Positions 26,024-34,793 of a DNA stretch of 64,000 nucleotides are shown piece by piece. The stretch is from an uncultured Erysipelotrichaceae bacterium. Lineage in GTDB: Bacteria > Bacillota_I > Bacilli_A > RFN20 > CAG-826. The stretch is from assembly GCA_900316365.1 (NCBI GenBank), contig ONCO01000004.1, positions 1 to 64,000 on the forward strand, written 5' to 3'. Each line of letters opens with the position of its first letter. The stretch's first letter is position 1. The position numbers and the translations under genes were made by a program. The notes under the pieces were generated by a model. That model did no database searches and was not told where the DNA came from. It saw nothing but the letters and a program-made list of their open reading frames with translations.

Positions 26024-27547
26024 TCAAGCGGCGCCAACGCACTTGTTGTAGGCGCGGGTGAAAGCCTCATCAACAGTGTCACCACTGCCGACGATGTATT
26101 TGAAGAGGAGACCCATCTGGTCACGGGCTTCATCGGAGCCAACGAAGACTGGGGAGAGCATGTAGTTCTGACGGAGATCCTTGGTGTGATATGGGATATC
26201 GAACTTAAGGTCGCTGTCATGCTGACCGATCCAATCTTTGTACTGCTTGGTTTCGAAAGCGGAGTTTCTGATTGGGTCGTAGGAGTTCTCAAGAGCGAGG
26301 GTAGCGTTATTCACTGGATCGGCGAGGTACTTATAGAAGAGCCAAGCTCCTTTGTGGACGTATTCGTCGCCATTATGGAAGAAGGCGATGGATGGACCCT
26401 GCTGGATGTACTTCGGAGTTTCGCCGGCATATGGAACTGGGGCGAGACGGACTGGGAAGTTGCTGGAGACGTTGTAGGAGGAACCACCGGTGGAACCAAT
26501 GGTCATCGCGCAGATGCCGCTGGTGAAATATTCGTTGGTGTATTTACCGGATTCGATAACGCCTTTGGTGACGATAAGGCCGCTCTTGATCTTTTCGCAG
26601 ACATCGCTGACGAAAGCTTTCGCCTCGGCGTTATTGAAAAGGAAGTGGTCTTCTTTTCTCTTGATGTTATCGTTGGTGGTATAGCCGATGCCACGCTGCG
26701 CAAACTGGGAGATGAGCATGTTGGCGTCGGAGTCATAGCCGACTGGATAGAATTCGCCAACGACCTTTTCGGTCTTGCGGTCGGCGAGAATTTTCGCAGC
26801 GGTAGTCATCATCTCATCCCATTTGACTGGGACTTCATAGGTGTAGCCGTTATGGGCTTTGACCCAATCCTTTAAGGCCTGGAGCTGTTCTGGGGTTGCC
26901 TTAGCAGCGGCCTTAGCGACGACGTCTTGGACGGCCCAATAGCCTTCATCATGCTCGAACTTGGCTTTGTTCTGGTCGTTATCGCCCGCGAAATAGGCGG
27001 CGTTATAGAACATGATCTCGGTGGATTTGTACATCGGCATGGACCAGGTGCCTTCGAACTGGTAAGCAGAGCCCTCTTTGTAGAATTCAGGGACAAAGTC
27101 GGCAATTTCCTCTTCGGAATAGCCATAGTTAGGATCCTTGATGAAGTTATCAAGGCGATAGATGACGGAACGATTGATGTTGTTGGTCATATACGCGGAG
27201 AAGTTGTCCGGATAACCCATGGAGAGGGCTGGGGTTTCACCGCCGGAGATCTTCTTCTTGATCGCGTCGCTTAAGCCATCATAGGTGCCGCTGAGCTTTT
27301 TGCAGGTGACGTGGTACTTGCCCGCGTAATCCTCATTGAACTTTTTGGCGATGACTTCAACCTGATTGGATTTGGCATGACCCATGCAGTGCCAGAAAAC
27401 AATCTCTTTCTGCGAAGTCGGATCGTCGGTCGGGAGAACCTGGTCAACGTCCATGTTGCCAACGTTACCGCAAGCGGTAAGGGCAGCGCCTGGGACGAGG
27501 AGCGCAAGTCCAGCGACCAACAAGAATTTCTTTTTGCTGAATTTCAT
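26024..27547 (-). CDS. ABC importer solute-binding lipoprotein (family 1, sugar type)
   Basis: 507 residues. Signal peptide with lipobox LTAC (Cys at about 26), then a typical carbohydrate-binding lobe arrangement: IVFWHCMGHAKSNQVEVIAKKFNEDY, GETPALSMGYPDNFSAYM, EFYKEGSAYQFEGTWSMPMYKSTEIMFYNAAYF, and the C-terminal VHKGAWLFYKYLADP..NSYDPIRNSAF. It resembles UgpB/MalE-like proteins for glycerophosphodiesters or oligosaccharides, but the ligand is not resolved. Fourth gene of the importer operon, placed before the secreted nuclease. Confidence 0.88.
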   Translation of the reverse strand: MKFSKKKFLLVAGLALLVPGAALTACGNVGNMDVDQVLPTDDPTSQKEIVFWHCMGHAKSNQVEVIAKKFNEDYAGKYHVTCKKLSGTYDGLSDAIKKKISGGETPALSMGYPDNFSAYMTNNINRSVIYRLDNFIKDPNYGYSEEEIADFVPEFYKEGSAYQFEGTWSMPMYKSTEIMFYNAAYFAGDNDQNKAKFEHDEGYWAVQDVVAKAAAKATPEQLQALKDWVKAHNGYTYEVPVKWDEMMTTAAKILADRKTEKVVGEFYPVGYDSDANMLISQFAQRGIGYTTNDNIKRKEDHFLFNNAEAKAFVSDVCEKIKSGLIVTKGVIESGKYTNEYFTSGICAMTIGSTGGSSYNVSSNFPVRLAPVPYAGETPKYIQQGPSIAFFHNGDEYVHKGAWLFYKYLADPVNNATLALENSYDPIRNSAFETKQYKDWIGQHDSDLKFDIPYHTKDLRQNYMLSPVFVGSDEARDQMGLLFKYIVGSGDTVDEAFTRAYNKCVGAA

Positions 27548-27589
27548 ATGTATTTTGTCCTTTCGAAATCTAGAGAACTCTCCACCATT

Positions 27590-28549
27590 TTAGCCTTTGA
27601 TACCGGCACGAGAGACGCCTCTCATGATGTATTTACGGCAGAAGATGAAGACAAGTAAGAGCGGCACGGTGACGATGACCGTCGCGGCCATCTGCGCGCC
27701 ATAAGCGTCGAGGTCGCCCGCGGTAGAGAATGTTTCGCGGAGACCAACGGTGATTAAGTAGAGGTCTGGGTTGCCGGTGGCGATTAACTGTGGCCAAACG
27801 TAGGCGTTCCAAGAGCCCATCAACTTAAGGATAAGAATCGTGGTGAGGGTCGGCTTAGCAAGCGGGACCATGACTTTCCAAAGGAACTCCCAGTCCGATT
27901 TGCCGTCGACTTTGGCAGCTAAGTAAAGTTCGTTAGGAATCTGCCTGAAGGTCTGACGTAATAAGTAGATATAGAAGACCGAGATCATGAATGGCAAGAT
28001 CATCGCGCCATAAGCGCCGATGACGTTGGTTCCGCCGGTCATACCGAGCAAGGAGACGGAGATGTAGTTGGAAATGACCATCATTTCGCCCGGGATCATC
28101 ATCGTGCCCAAGAGAAGGGTGAAGATGAAGTCTTTGCCCTTGAAGTCGAGTCTAGCAAAGGCGAAGGCCGCGAAGATGGTGGTAAGGAGAGTGCCTAAGG
28201 TGGAGAAGATACCGACGATGAGGGTATTTCTCATAAGCACGAGGAAGTTTAACTGAGCGAAAGCTCTGGCGTAGTTATCCCAACGCATGGTCATCGGCCA
28301 GAAGGTCGGGACCAACTGCTTGATTTCGGTACCGCTCTTGAGAGAGGTGATGATCATCCAGTAGAACGGGAAGATCATGATAACGGCCAAGACAGCCAAG
28401 AAAATGTAGGTGAAGGTCATCGCGATGATGTGTGAGATCTTAGACGCGCGGTCCTTCTCTTCCGCGCTCTGATGCTCATCGCGCATGACAAGAACAACAT
28501 CCTTGTAGGATTCGTTTTGAAGATTTTTCGTTTCGATGACGTTTTCCAT
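27590..28549 (-). CDS. ABC sugar-type importer permease (MalG/UgpE-like)
   Basis: 319 residues, six membrane segments. The EAA loop that contacts the ATPase reads YLAAKVDGKSDWEFLWKVMVPLAKP, matching the binding-protein-dependent transport family. A long polar N-terminus of about 45 residues precedes the first segment. ATG at 28549 is preferred to the TTG at 28555, which overlaps the previous stop. Second permease, pairing with the one encoded just upstream. Confidence 0.93.
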   Translation of the reverse strand: MENVIETKNLQNESYKDVVLVMRDEHQSAEEKDRASKISHIIAMTFTYIFLAVLAVIMIFPFYWMIITSLKSGTEIKQLVPTFWPMTMRWDNYARAFAQLNFLVLMRNTLIVGIFSTLGTLLTTIFAAFAFARLDFKGKDFIFTLLLGTMMIPGEMMVISNYISVSLLGMTGGTNVIGAYGAMILPFMISVFYIYLLRQTFRQIPNELYLAAKVDGKSDWEFLWKVMVPLAKPTLTTILILKLMGSWNAYVWPQLIATGNPDLYLITVGLRETFSTAGDLDAYGAQMAATVIVTVPLLLVFIFCRKYIMRGVSRAGIKG

Positions 28550-28551
28550 AA

Positions 28552-29511
28552 TCAATAATGAACCCTCGATTTAGAGACCTTACGCTGCACAATCGTGAAG
28601 GCCATGATAATGATGAATAAGACGACCGCGGCCGCGGAAGCTAAGCCAGCGCCGCCGGCACCGTTCTCGCCCATCTTCTCGTAGATGTAGAAGACGATGG
28701 TCTGCATAGTGCGTGGGCCGGTGGTCTTGTCGAAAGAGCCGCCAGAGGCACCGAATAAACCGATGACCGAGTTGTACTCTTTGAAGGCGCCGATGAAGGA
28801 AGTAATCATGATGTAGAGAATCTGCGGGGAAAGAAGCGGGACGGTGACGCGCAACGCGGTCTTGAAACGTCCGGCGCCATCGATCTTCGCGGCATCATAA
28901 TACTGGGCGTCGATGTTCTGGAGGCCACCCAAGAAGATGAGAATCTTGTATGGAAGGCTGTGCCAGATGATGTAGAAGCAGATGGCGAAAAGGGCGGACC
29001 AATAATTGACGGTCGCGCCGGTGGTTAAGTTTTGGTAAATCCAAGGGAAGCCTGGGGTGCCAAATAAGAAGTTCATCAAGCCGTACTTGGTATCAAAGAT
29101 AACGGAGAAAACCATACCAATCGCGATGGCGTTGGTGACGTATGGCATGAAGAAGATGGTCTGGAAGATCTTCTTGAAGAACTTGATGGAGTTAAGGCAG
29201 ATCGCAATGATGAGCGAAAGGATGATAGAGATTGGGACGGTGATGAAGGTCAAAAGAAGCGTATTCGGAAGACCGATAAGCATGACCGACTCAAAAGCCG
29301 TGCCGTCATTGCCGTTCGCATTATTGATCGGAGTCAAGATGTCGATGTAGTTATCGAAGGTGAAACCGCTGAAGGAGGCGTCGATGACGTCGTAATCCTT
29401 AGTGAAGGAGACGATGACGGTGTTGATGATCGGGAAGAAAGTGAATACCGACAACAAAATGAGTGCCGGAGCTAGATAGAGCCAAGCTTTCCAATTGTTC
29501 TTGCTTTCCAT
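28552..29511 (-). CDS. ABC sugar-type importer permease (MalF/UgpA-like)
   Basis: 319 residues with six membrane segments and the EAA loop YYDAAKIDGAGRFKTALRVTVPLLSP. A periplasm-equivalent loop after the first segment (about residues 33-75) is moderately extended. It starts 7 nt after the ATPase stop and overlaps the next gene's start region, so these form one operon. Confidence 0.93.
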   Translation of the reverse strand: MESKNNWKAWLYLAPALILLSVFTFFPIINTVIVSFTKDYDVIDASFSGFTFDNYIDILTPINNANGNDGTAFESVMLIGLPNTLLLTFITVPISIILSLIIAICLNSIKFFKKIFQTIFFMPYVTNAIAIGMVFSVIFDTKYGLMNFLFGTPGFPWIYQNLTTGATVNYWSALFAICFYIIWHSLPYKILIFLGGLQNIDAQYYDAAKIDGAGRFKTALRVTVPLLSPQILYIMITSFIGAFKEYNSVIGLFGASGGSFDKTTGPRTMQTIVFYIYEKMGENGAGGAGLASAAAVVLFIIIMAFTIVQRKVSKSRVHY

Positions 29512-29518
29512 CGGGGCT

Positions 29519-30994
29519 TTAGTCCTCTAAGTAAATGCGTTCCTCACTCTTTCCGTCGAAGACAAACATCTTGGTTGGACGGATGGCGAATTTGTTAACG
29601 CCGACGCCGACTTTGATTTCGGAGTCGATGATGATCTTGATTAAGGCGTCGCCGTCTTTGCAGGCGGAGTCGCAGACGAGGGACATATCGCGGCCCATGG
29701 TCTGGATGGCCTGGACGTCGAGGGAGAGGACCTTATCCTCTTCCTTGGTGTGCTCGTCGCAAAGGAAGCCTTCTGGACGGATGCCGACATAGACATCTTT
29801 GTCTTCCTTGAAAGCTTTGTTCTTGCAGATCTTCTCCTCACCGATATAGAGGGTGCCTTTCTTGATGCTGCCCTTGAAAACGTTGATTGGTGGGTTGCCA
29901 AGGAACTTGGCGACGAAGAGGGAGTTAGGATTGCGGTAGACTTCCTGTGGGGCGTCTTCCTGCATCTTGATGCCCTGTTTCATGACGACAATCTTGTCGC
30001 TGATGGACATGGCTTCTTCCTGGTCGTGGGTAACGAAGACGGTCGTGATGCCGGTCTCGCGCTGAATGCGGCGGATCTCTTCACGGGTCTGTAAACGTAA
30101 ACGAGCGTCGAGGTTGGAGAGCGGTTCGTCGAGGAGAAGCACGCGTGGCTTCTTGACGAGGGCGCGGGCGATAGCGACACGCTGCTGCTGACCACCGGAG
30201 AGCTCGGATGGTTTTCTTTCGAGATACTGGTCGATCTGGACGAGTCTAGCGGTCTCTTGGACGAGAGCGTCGATTTCGTCTTTGGTCAACTTGCGGTTCT
30301 CTTCGATCACAGCGCCATTGGCATCGAGGACTTCGTATTTATCGTTGATGCTGAAGCCCTTCTTCTCAAGCGCCTCTTTCTCAGCGGCGATGGCGGCGTT
30401 TAATTTCGCCTTGGCTTCGGAAAGCTTCGCCTCTCTTTCATCGCCTTCGACGCGGGATAAGCCATAAGAGAAAATGGTATTCGCGAGCGAGGTGACGATA
30501 TGGAAGCGGAAGACCATCTTTCTCGCGAAAGCGGACTTCGAGATCTTGTTGTTATAGACCGATTCCTGCTCCATCTTGACGATTTCGTCGAGATTATGTT
30601 CGAGGAGATCAAGGATGGTTAAGGCATCAATGGTCTTCTGAGCCTTCTTGGTGCGTTTGACGTTGAGGTTCGTCAATGGGAATTTGACGTTGTCGTAAAC
30701 CGTCATGTGTGGGTATAAGGCGTAGTTCTGGAAGACTAAGCCGATGCCACGCTTCTCCGGGGCGAGGTGGGTAACGTCTTCGTCACCGAACCAGATTTCG
30801 CCTTCGGTTGGCTGCTTTAAGCCAGAAATCATGTAAAGGGTTGTGGATTTGCCGCAGCCGGAAGGGCCAAGTAAGCCCAAAAGGGTTCCGTCTGGGACGA
30901 CGATGTTGAAGTCATTCACCGCGGTGGTGTCCGGAATGTTCTTCTTCGGATTGCCTGGGAAGGTCTTCGTCAAATGATTGATTCTAATTTCCAT
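29519..30994 (-). CDS. ABC importer ATPase (MsmK/UgpC-like) with large insertion
   Basis: 491 residues. Walker A GPSGCGKST (43-51), Q-loop Gln89, signature LSGGQ (265-269), Walker B LLLDEP (286-291), H-loop THD, then the C-terminal MalK-type regulatory domain (VGIRPEG). Between the helical domain and the signature, about 120 residues are inserted (roughly 131-250): a basic/hydrophobic stretch, then a highly charged Ala/Glu/Lys-rich segment (EREAKLSEAKAKLNAAIAAEKEALEKK) likely forming a coiled coil. MalK-type proteins have only about 50 residues from Q-loop to signature; here it is 177. The reading frame is intact with all ATPase motifs, so this is an insertion rather than decay. First gene of the operon. 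Confidence 0.93.
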   Translation of the reverse strand: MEIRINHLTKTFPGNPKKNIPDTTAVNDFNIVVPDGTLLGLLGPSGCGKSTTLYMISGLKQPTEGEIWFGDEDVTHLAPEKRGIGLVFQNYALYPHMTVYDNVKFPLTNLNVKRTKKAQKTIDALTILDLLEHNLDEIVKMEQESVYNNKISKSAFARKMVFRFHIVTSLANTIFSYGLSRVEGDEREAKLSEAKAKLNAAIAAEKEALEKKGFSINDKYEVLDANGAVIEENRKLTKDEIDALVQETARLVQIDQYLERKPSELSGGQQQRVAIARALVKKPRVLLLDEPLSNLDARLRLQTREEIRRIQRETGITTVFVTHDQEEAMSISDKIVVMKQGIKMQEDAPQEVYRNPNSLFVAKFLGNPPINVFKGSIKKGTLYIGEEKICKNKAFKEDKDVYVGIRPEGFLCDEHTKEEDKVLSLDVQAIQTMGRDMSLVCDSACKDGDALIKIIIDSEIKVGVGVNKFAIRPTKMFVFDGKSEERIYLED

Positions 30995-31018
30995 AGATGA
31001 TCTCTCTTTAGTAGAAGA

Positions 31019-31057
31019 ATTATAATCTTCTAAGGGGGGTCAATTCAACTTAGTTGA
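31019..31057 (-). promoter_or_regulatory. Promoter and possible operator of the ABC importer operon
   Basis: Minus-strand TTGAAT (31043-31048), 18-nt spacer, TATAAT (31019-31024). The 13-bp dyad TCAAC-TTA-GTTGA (31045-31057) overlaps the -35 box and could be a repressor site. The spacer holds a CCCCCCTTAG string resembling half of the nifJ dyad. Confidence 0.55.
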
Positions 31058-31075
31058 GATTGCCTAATCGGATGA

Positions 31076-32050
31076 TTATAGACCATGATTGTCGAGTTCA
31101 AAACTCTTATTTTCAATCGATGCCTTTTTGGATAAGTTTTTCCTATCCAAATAATCATTAATGTCTAAATAAACGTCATCATTTGTCACATCAACCATGT
31201 AGGTTCCAAGGACATAATCCGACAAGGATTGATTTCTGTTCGAAAGGAATAGCATGCCCGCGGAAATAAATAACGGGATCAAAAATGCGATGTCCAAAAT
31301 TATGTAGGCGACGTAGCAGAAGAGAGCCTTCAGCAAGAATCTTTTCGAAGAGACATTAAAGGCGTCTTTTCCTATCATCCCAATTTTGAAAATCGACCGG
31401 CCGATCGTAAGTCTTCCCCTCTTCAAAAGCCAAAGAGGAACGACGACGTAGAAGAGGAAATAAGAGATGGTCACCGAGATAAGAATCTCCACCAAAGAGG
31501 AGATCCAAATCGTCTTGGTAGTCTCGATGTAAGGGATGTAGCTCGTGAAGAGAGGTCGGCAATGGTTATTGATCTCATCGCTATAGAAATCCAGATGCCA
31601 ATTCGGGTTAACGTCATTCTCGACGTAAGCCCCATCTTTGAGGGTGAATAAAGCCTCGCCTTCTTTGCTGGCAATGGCCTTACGGGAATTGTATTCGCCA
31701 ATGGCCTTGGTCCTTTCCCCTGCATCAAGGAATTTCTCATTCGCATAGAAGGCGTCGATATGGGAGCTTAAGTAGTCTTTCTCAGCACGCACACCATTGA
31801 AGAGCTCCTCATGGTTTTTGACATAGCTGACAATGTCATCGCCTTCGACATAAAGGCTAGACTCAGCCTGCAAAGAAGACCTTAAGGCGTTGTTGTTCTT
31901 ATAGAAGTCCATCGAGGCAACGATGGAATTGCTCAAAGAGAAAAGGACGAAGGACAAGAAGCCGAAGAAAAAGACGTCAATAAGCATCGCCAAGAAACGT
32001 TTGCCAAGGCTTGGACGGGAATAGGAAATCTCAATCTTATCTTCGCTCAT
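31076..32050 (-). CDS. RDD-like membrane protein with long extracytoplasmic loop (1)
   Basis: 324 residues. The N-terminal segment PSLGKRFLAMLIDVFFFGFLSFVLFSL has the Arg...Asp pattern of the RDD family, and later parts (LLKRGRLTIGRSIFKIGMIG, MVDVTND) also fit. A roughly 130-residue polar loop separates the first and second membrane segments. The ATG at 32050 has GGAG at correct spacing, whereas the ATG at 32056 is too close to it. It overlaps the end of the upstream paralogue by 14 nt. Function unknown; RDD proteins are often of uncertain transport or maturation role. Confidence 0.7.
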   Translation of the reverse strand: MSEDKIEISYSRPSLGKRFLAMLIDVFFFGFLSFVLFSLSNSIVASMDFYKNNNALRSSLQAESSLYVEGDDIVSYVKNHEELFNGVRAEKDYLSSHIDAFYANEKFLDAGERTKAIGEYNSRKAIASKEGEALFTLKDGAYVENDVNPNWHLDFYSDEINNHCRPLFTSYIPYIETTKTIWISSLVEILISVTISYFLFYVVVPLWLLKRGRLTIGRSIFKIGMIGKDAFNVSSKRFLLKALFCYVAYIILDIAFLIPLFISAGMLFLSNRNQSLSDYVLGTYMVDVTNDDVYLDINDYLDRKNLSKKASIENKSFELDNHGL

Positions 32051-33314
32051 GCTCATTCTCCTTCACTACATTCTCGCTCGCTTCGCCGCCTTCATAGGCA
32101 TCTAAGTCTTTGATTAACAAAGTGCCCGCGAGTTCCCCAAGACCTTGCCTCGTAGGCAAGATGAGGATAAAGATCGCGGAGACGATAAGCAAAAGCAAGG
32201 AGATAAGTAACGGAATTATGTAGGTGAAGCCACCGAAGGAATAGATGGTGATACTCGATACGCCTAAGAAGGTCATCATCAAGAAGATGGTACAGAAATA
32301 TAGAGGTATGCGGACCAAACTCTTAAAGAGGGAATGCCACCACCTCACCTCGGTCTCGTCGGTGCAGCTATAGCCAACGCGCATCATCTTCATCGCCAGG
32401 GTGCGGTGATTCTTAAAGAAGATCGGCAAGATAAACTCATTGAGGGCCCAGCCTAATAGGAAGGCTCCGGTAAAACCGATAAGATTGGCGACCACCGAGG
32501 TGGAATAATGCTTATCCAACAAAGCAAGGCCATCGATATATGGTTGATACTTGGTCTCAACTTCGTTGATGCATTTGGAGAGGGCATTTAGATAGCTCTT
32601 CTGAAGCGAGGAATAAAGCTGTCCTGATTTAGAGTTTGAGGAACCGCCGTAAAGGAGATAATCGGCGAGCAAAGAGGCATTATCGAAGGAGAGCTGTTGA
32701 TATAAAGGAAGGTCATTATTTTTTTCTTCAAAAATTGACTCGTCTTTGTATTCAAAGAAGTTGAGATAAAGACATTTCTCCTTATTCTCAGAGCAATCTA
32801 TCCCGTTATAAACATAAGAGGAAATCGAAGCGTCTTTGCTTTTGCCAACGAAGAAATAATAGGAAATGTTATCCAGAGGATAAGGGTTCTCGGCGTCGCC
32901 CTTATTTAGGAAGGTCTCATTCTCCTCCACTTCTTTCGGATTATGGAGGGCGGGATAAGTCTCGCCATTAAGGTAGAAAGAGGTCTTGGCTAAAGTGTTT
33001 AGATAATGGTTAGCCATCGTCTCGCCAGAGAGATAGCCATCGCCCTCTTTTTCTCTTAAACGTAGATCCATGACAAGGTTGTTTAAATGTTCCTTGTCCT
33101 GGACATAGGAAGTCGTGGCTTCTTTGACCGCGGGGATATTGTTGATTATCGGATAGGCCAAGGCGACAAAGAAAAAGAAGGAGAAGATGAAAATAAGCGC
33201 CGCCTCGGCGAGGTTATTAAGAAGCGCCTTGCCCCTGGAGGCCACGACGTTGTTCTTATAAGGCGATAGAGTTTTTAATTGCTTCGTGGTGTCCATCTCA
33301 GTAAGTTTATTCAT
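32037..33314 (-). CDS. RDD-like membrane protein with long extracytoplasmic loop (2)
   Basis: 425 residues, same architecture as its neighbour: first membrane segment about residues 33-55, a polar loop of about 200 residues (KEATTSYVQDKEHLNNL... onward), then membrane segments near residues 265-290, 325-350, 355-380. The central 'LAMKMMRVGYS' resembles the RDD family's conserved 'GK.llgl.v' segment. AAGGA lies 4 nt before the ATG. The two genes are co-transcribed and overlap; a third paralogue lies at 40266-41435. Confidence 0.65.
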   Translation of the reverse strand: MNKLTEMDTTKQLKTLSPYKNNVVASRGKALLNNLAEAALIFIFSFFFFVALAYPIINNIPAVKEATTSYVQDKEHLNNLVMDLRLREKEGDGYLSGETMANHYLNTLAKTSFYLNGETYPALHNPKEVEENETFLNKGDAENPYPLDNISYYFFVGKSKDASISSYVYNGIDCSENKEKCLYLNFFEYKDESIFEEKNNDLPLYQQLSFDNASLLADYLLYGGSSNSKSGQLYSSLQKSYLNALSKCINEVETKYQPYIDGLALLDKHYSTSVVANLIGFTGAFLLGWALNEFILPIFFKNHRTLAMKMMRVGYSCTDETEVRWWHSLFKSLVRIPLYFCTIFLMMTFLGVSSITIYSFGGFTYIIPLLISLLLLIVSAIFILILPTRQGLGELAGTLLIKDLDAYEGGEASENVVKENEHERR

Positions 33315-33341
33315 TTCGTCCTTGGTTGCAATCGAGTGTTA

Positions 33342-33369
33342 GAAAAAGCGACCACTTTCGCATGGTCGC
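33342..33369 (-). terminator. Terminator of the Lys-rich protein gene
   Basis: 7-bp stem GCGACCA / TGGTCGC followed by TTTTTC on the minus strand, just ahead of the RDD pair. Confidence 0.8.
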
Positions 33370-33377
33370 CTTGCTTT

Positions 33378-33827
33378 CTATTTCTTCTTTTTCTTGGTGG
33401 CTTTCTTTGGTTTTCTGGCGGCAATCTCCTGGGCCACGAGCTTCTGGAGGATATGGAGGTCCTCATCGCTAAGTGGGGAGGTCCTATCGATAAGCCCGCC
33501 GATCGAAGCGAATTTCGCGTATACGAAGTCCCCTATAGTTGGGTAAGCGCGAAGTTCCTTCTTGGTGACCACCACTCGCTTTCCCTTCTTTTCGCCTTCC
33601 TTCTTCGGGGCTGGGGCGAGGTAGGCTTCCATCGCCTCCATGAAGTCGCGGGTATTGATGGTCTCGTCAAGTCTAATCATCGGCTCGAAGTAGACCAAAG
33701 TATCCGTCAGGACATCCGGGTAAACTCCAACGAGTTTGGATAGCCTTGCGACGGGAACGTACTTCTGCTTGCTTTGTTTTAACGCCGAAACGATCTTTCG
33801 GACTGCTGCTTTAACAGGTGCTGCCAT
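33378..33827 (-). CDS. Hypothetical protein with Lys-rich C-terminus
   Basis: 149 residues, not recognised. Two similar short helical modules (about 1-60 with KYVPVARLSKLVGVYPDVL, and about 85-130 with RAYPTIGDFVYAKFASIGGL) look like small winged-helix or DNA/RNA-binding units. The C-terminus is almost pure Lys (RKPKKATKKKKK), suggesting nucleic-acid contact. TATAAT lies 9 nt before the ATG and there is no Shine-Dalgarno site, so it is a candidate leaderless gene. Confidence 0.6.
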   Translation of the reverse strand: MAAPVKAAVRKIVSALKQSKQKYVPVARLSKLVGVYPDVLTDTLVYFEPMIRLDETINTRDFMEAMEAYLAPAPKKEGEKKGKRVVVTKKELRAYPTIGDFVYAKFASIGGLIDRTSPLSDEDLHILQKLVAQEIAARKPKKATKKKKK

Positions 33828-33879
33828 ACTTACATCATTATATGCGCGATTATAAATAGAGCAAAATGTCGGTTTATCC

Positions 33880-34707
33880 TTATTCCGTCAAGTATTCGAC
33901 CACGCCGTTGACGGTCATTTTATAAACGCCATCATAATGCTGTGGTTCGCGATTCCAAACTTTTAGAGTGCCCTTGATTTTTATAACATCCTCGCAGAAC
34001 ATAGTCTGGCAAAGGCCGTTCTCATCGTAGGTTCTTTCGTATTCCTCCGATCCGAAATAATAGCCTTCAACACTAGAATTAGCCGGCCTAACCCCATAGA
34101 TATACATCCAAGTTTTATAAGGATTCCTGGTGAGACTTTCCACGAAGCCCTCACCCTCTTGAGCCTGGTCGAGGAAGCCTCTCCTTTGGCCTTGATAGCC
34201 AAGCCAACCACTGAGGGTGACGGCCGTGCCGGATTCAAACACATTAGCATCGCAGGCGGTCTCTTTGTTGGTGAAGCTGATGGTTCTGAAGCTCGGACCG
34301 TCGCTAACGACACCTCCGCCGGCCGTTCGCTCAATAACGATAACCGACTCATTACGATAACCATCAGGCAATTGTCCTTGACGGTTGGTCTTTGGCACGC
34401 TGCCAGTCACTGTCTCCAGGATGGTAAACGTGATTCTTACTTTCGTAGCCTCTGAAGCGTAACTAAGGTTTTTGGCTTCTTCTTTTAGGTCATCTGGAGA
34501 TACCCCCCTAGGCCTCGAAGAATAAGTCGGGCCCCAATGCGGGTCGTTTATGTCAGAGGAAGATAACGGAAGCGAAGATTGGATCGACGAGGCGGTATCT
34601 GGTAAGGATGAAAGATCCTCAATCGATGAACTTAAAGGCGCCATGCCACAAGCAGCCAACATTAAAGCGCCACAAGACAAAAAGAGTGCTTTCGATAGGT
34701 TTTTCAT
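33880..34707 (-). CDS. Hypothetical lipoprotein with Ser-rich linker
   Basis: 275 residues. Signal MKNLSKALFLSCGALMLAAC with lipobox LAAC, followed by a Ser-rich linker (about residues 25-55). The remainder has beta-rich composition (KVRITFTILETVTGSVP, GTAVTLSGWLGYQGQRRGF) with no catalytic motif that I recognise. TATAGT is 10 nt before the ATG and no ribosome site is visible. Confidence 0.7.
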   Translation of the reverse strand: MKNLSKALFLSCGALMLAACGMAPLSSSIEDLSSLPDTASSIQSSLPLSSSDINDPHWGPTYSSRPRGVSPDDLKEEAKNLSYASEATKVRITFTILETVTGSVPKTNRQGQLPDGYRNESVIVIERTAGGGVVSDGPSFRTISFTNKETACDANVFESGTAVTLSGWLGYQGQRRGFLDQAQEGEGFVESLTRNPYKTWMYIYGVRPANSSVEGYYFGSEEYERTYDENGLCQTMFCEDVIKIKGTLKVWNREPQHYDGVYKMTVNGVVEYLTE

Positions 34708-34765
34708 AGTTACTTACACTATAACGCCCGTATAGATAGTTTTCTAGAATTTTTGCTTTACCAAG

Positions 34766-34793
34766 AAAAAGCACAATCATTTCTGACTGTGCT
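34766..34793 (-). terminator. Terminator of the 34792-36369 lipoprotein (duplicate copy 1)
   Basis: Hairpin AGCACAGTCA / TGATTGTGCT with GAAA loop plus TTTTTC. The 28-bp plus-strand string at 34766-34793 is identical to 36496-36523, and it overlaps the gene's stop codon. Confidence 0.85.

Noticed and set aside
26006-26875. Long plus-strand open frame (289 codons) over the solute-binding protein gene
   Set aside because: Antisense shadow of a conserved lipoprotein; its protein is low-complexity Val/Gly/Glu-rich and has no ribosome site or family features. The same applies to long plus-strand frames at 17930-18841, 22566-23600, 24162-25025 and 49603-50685.
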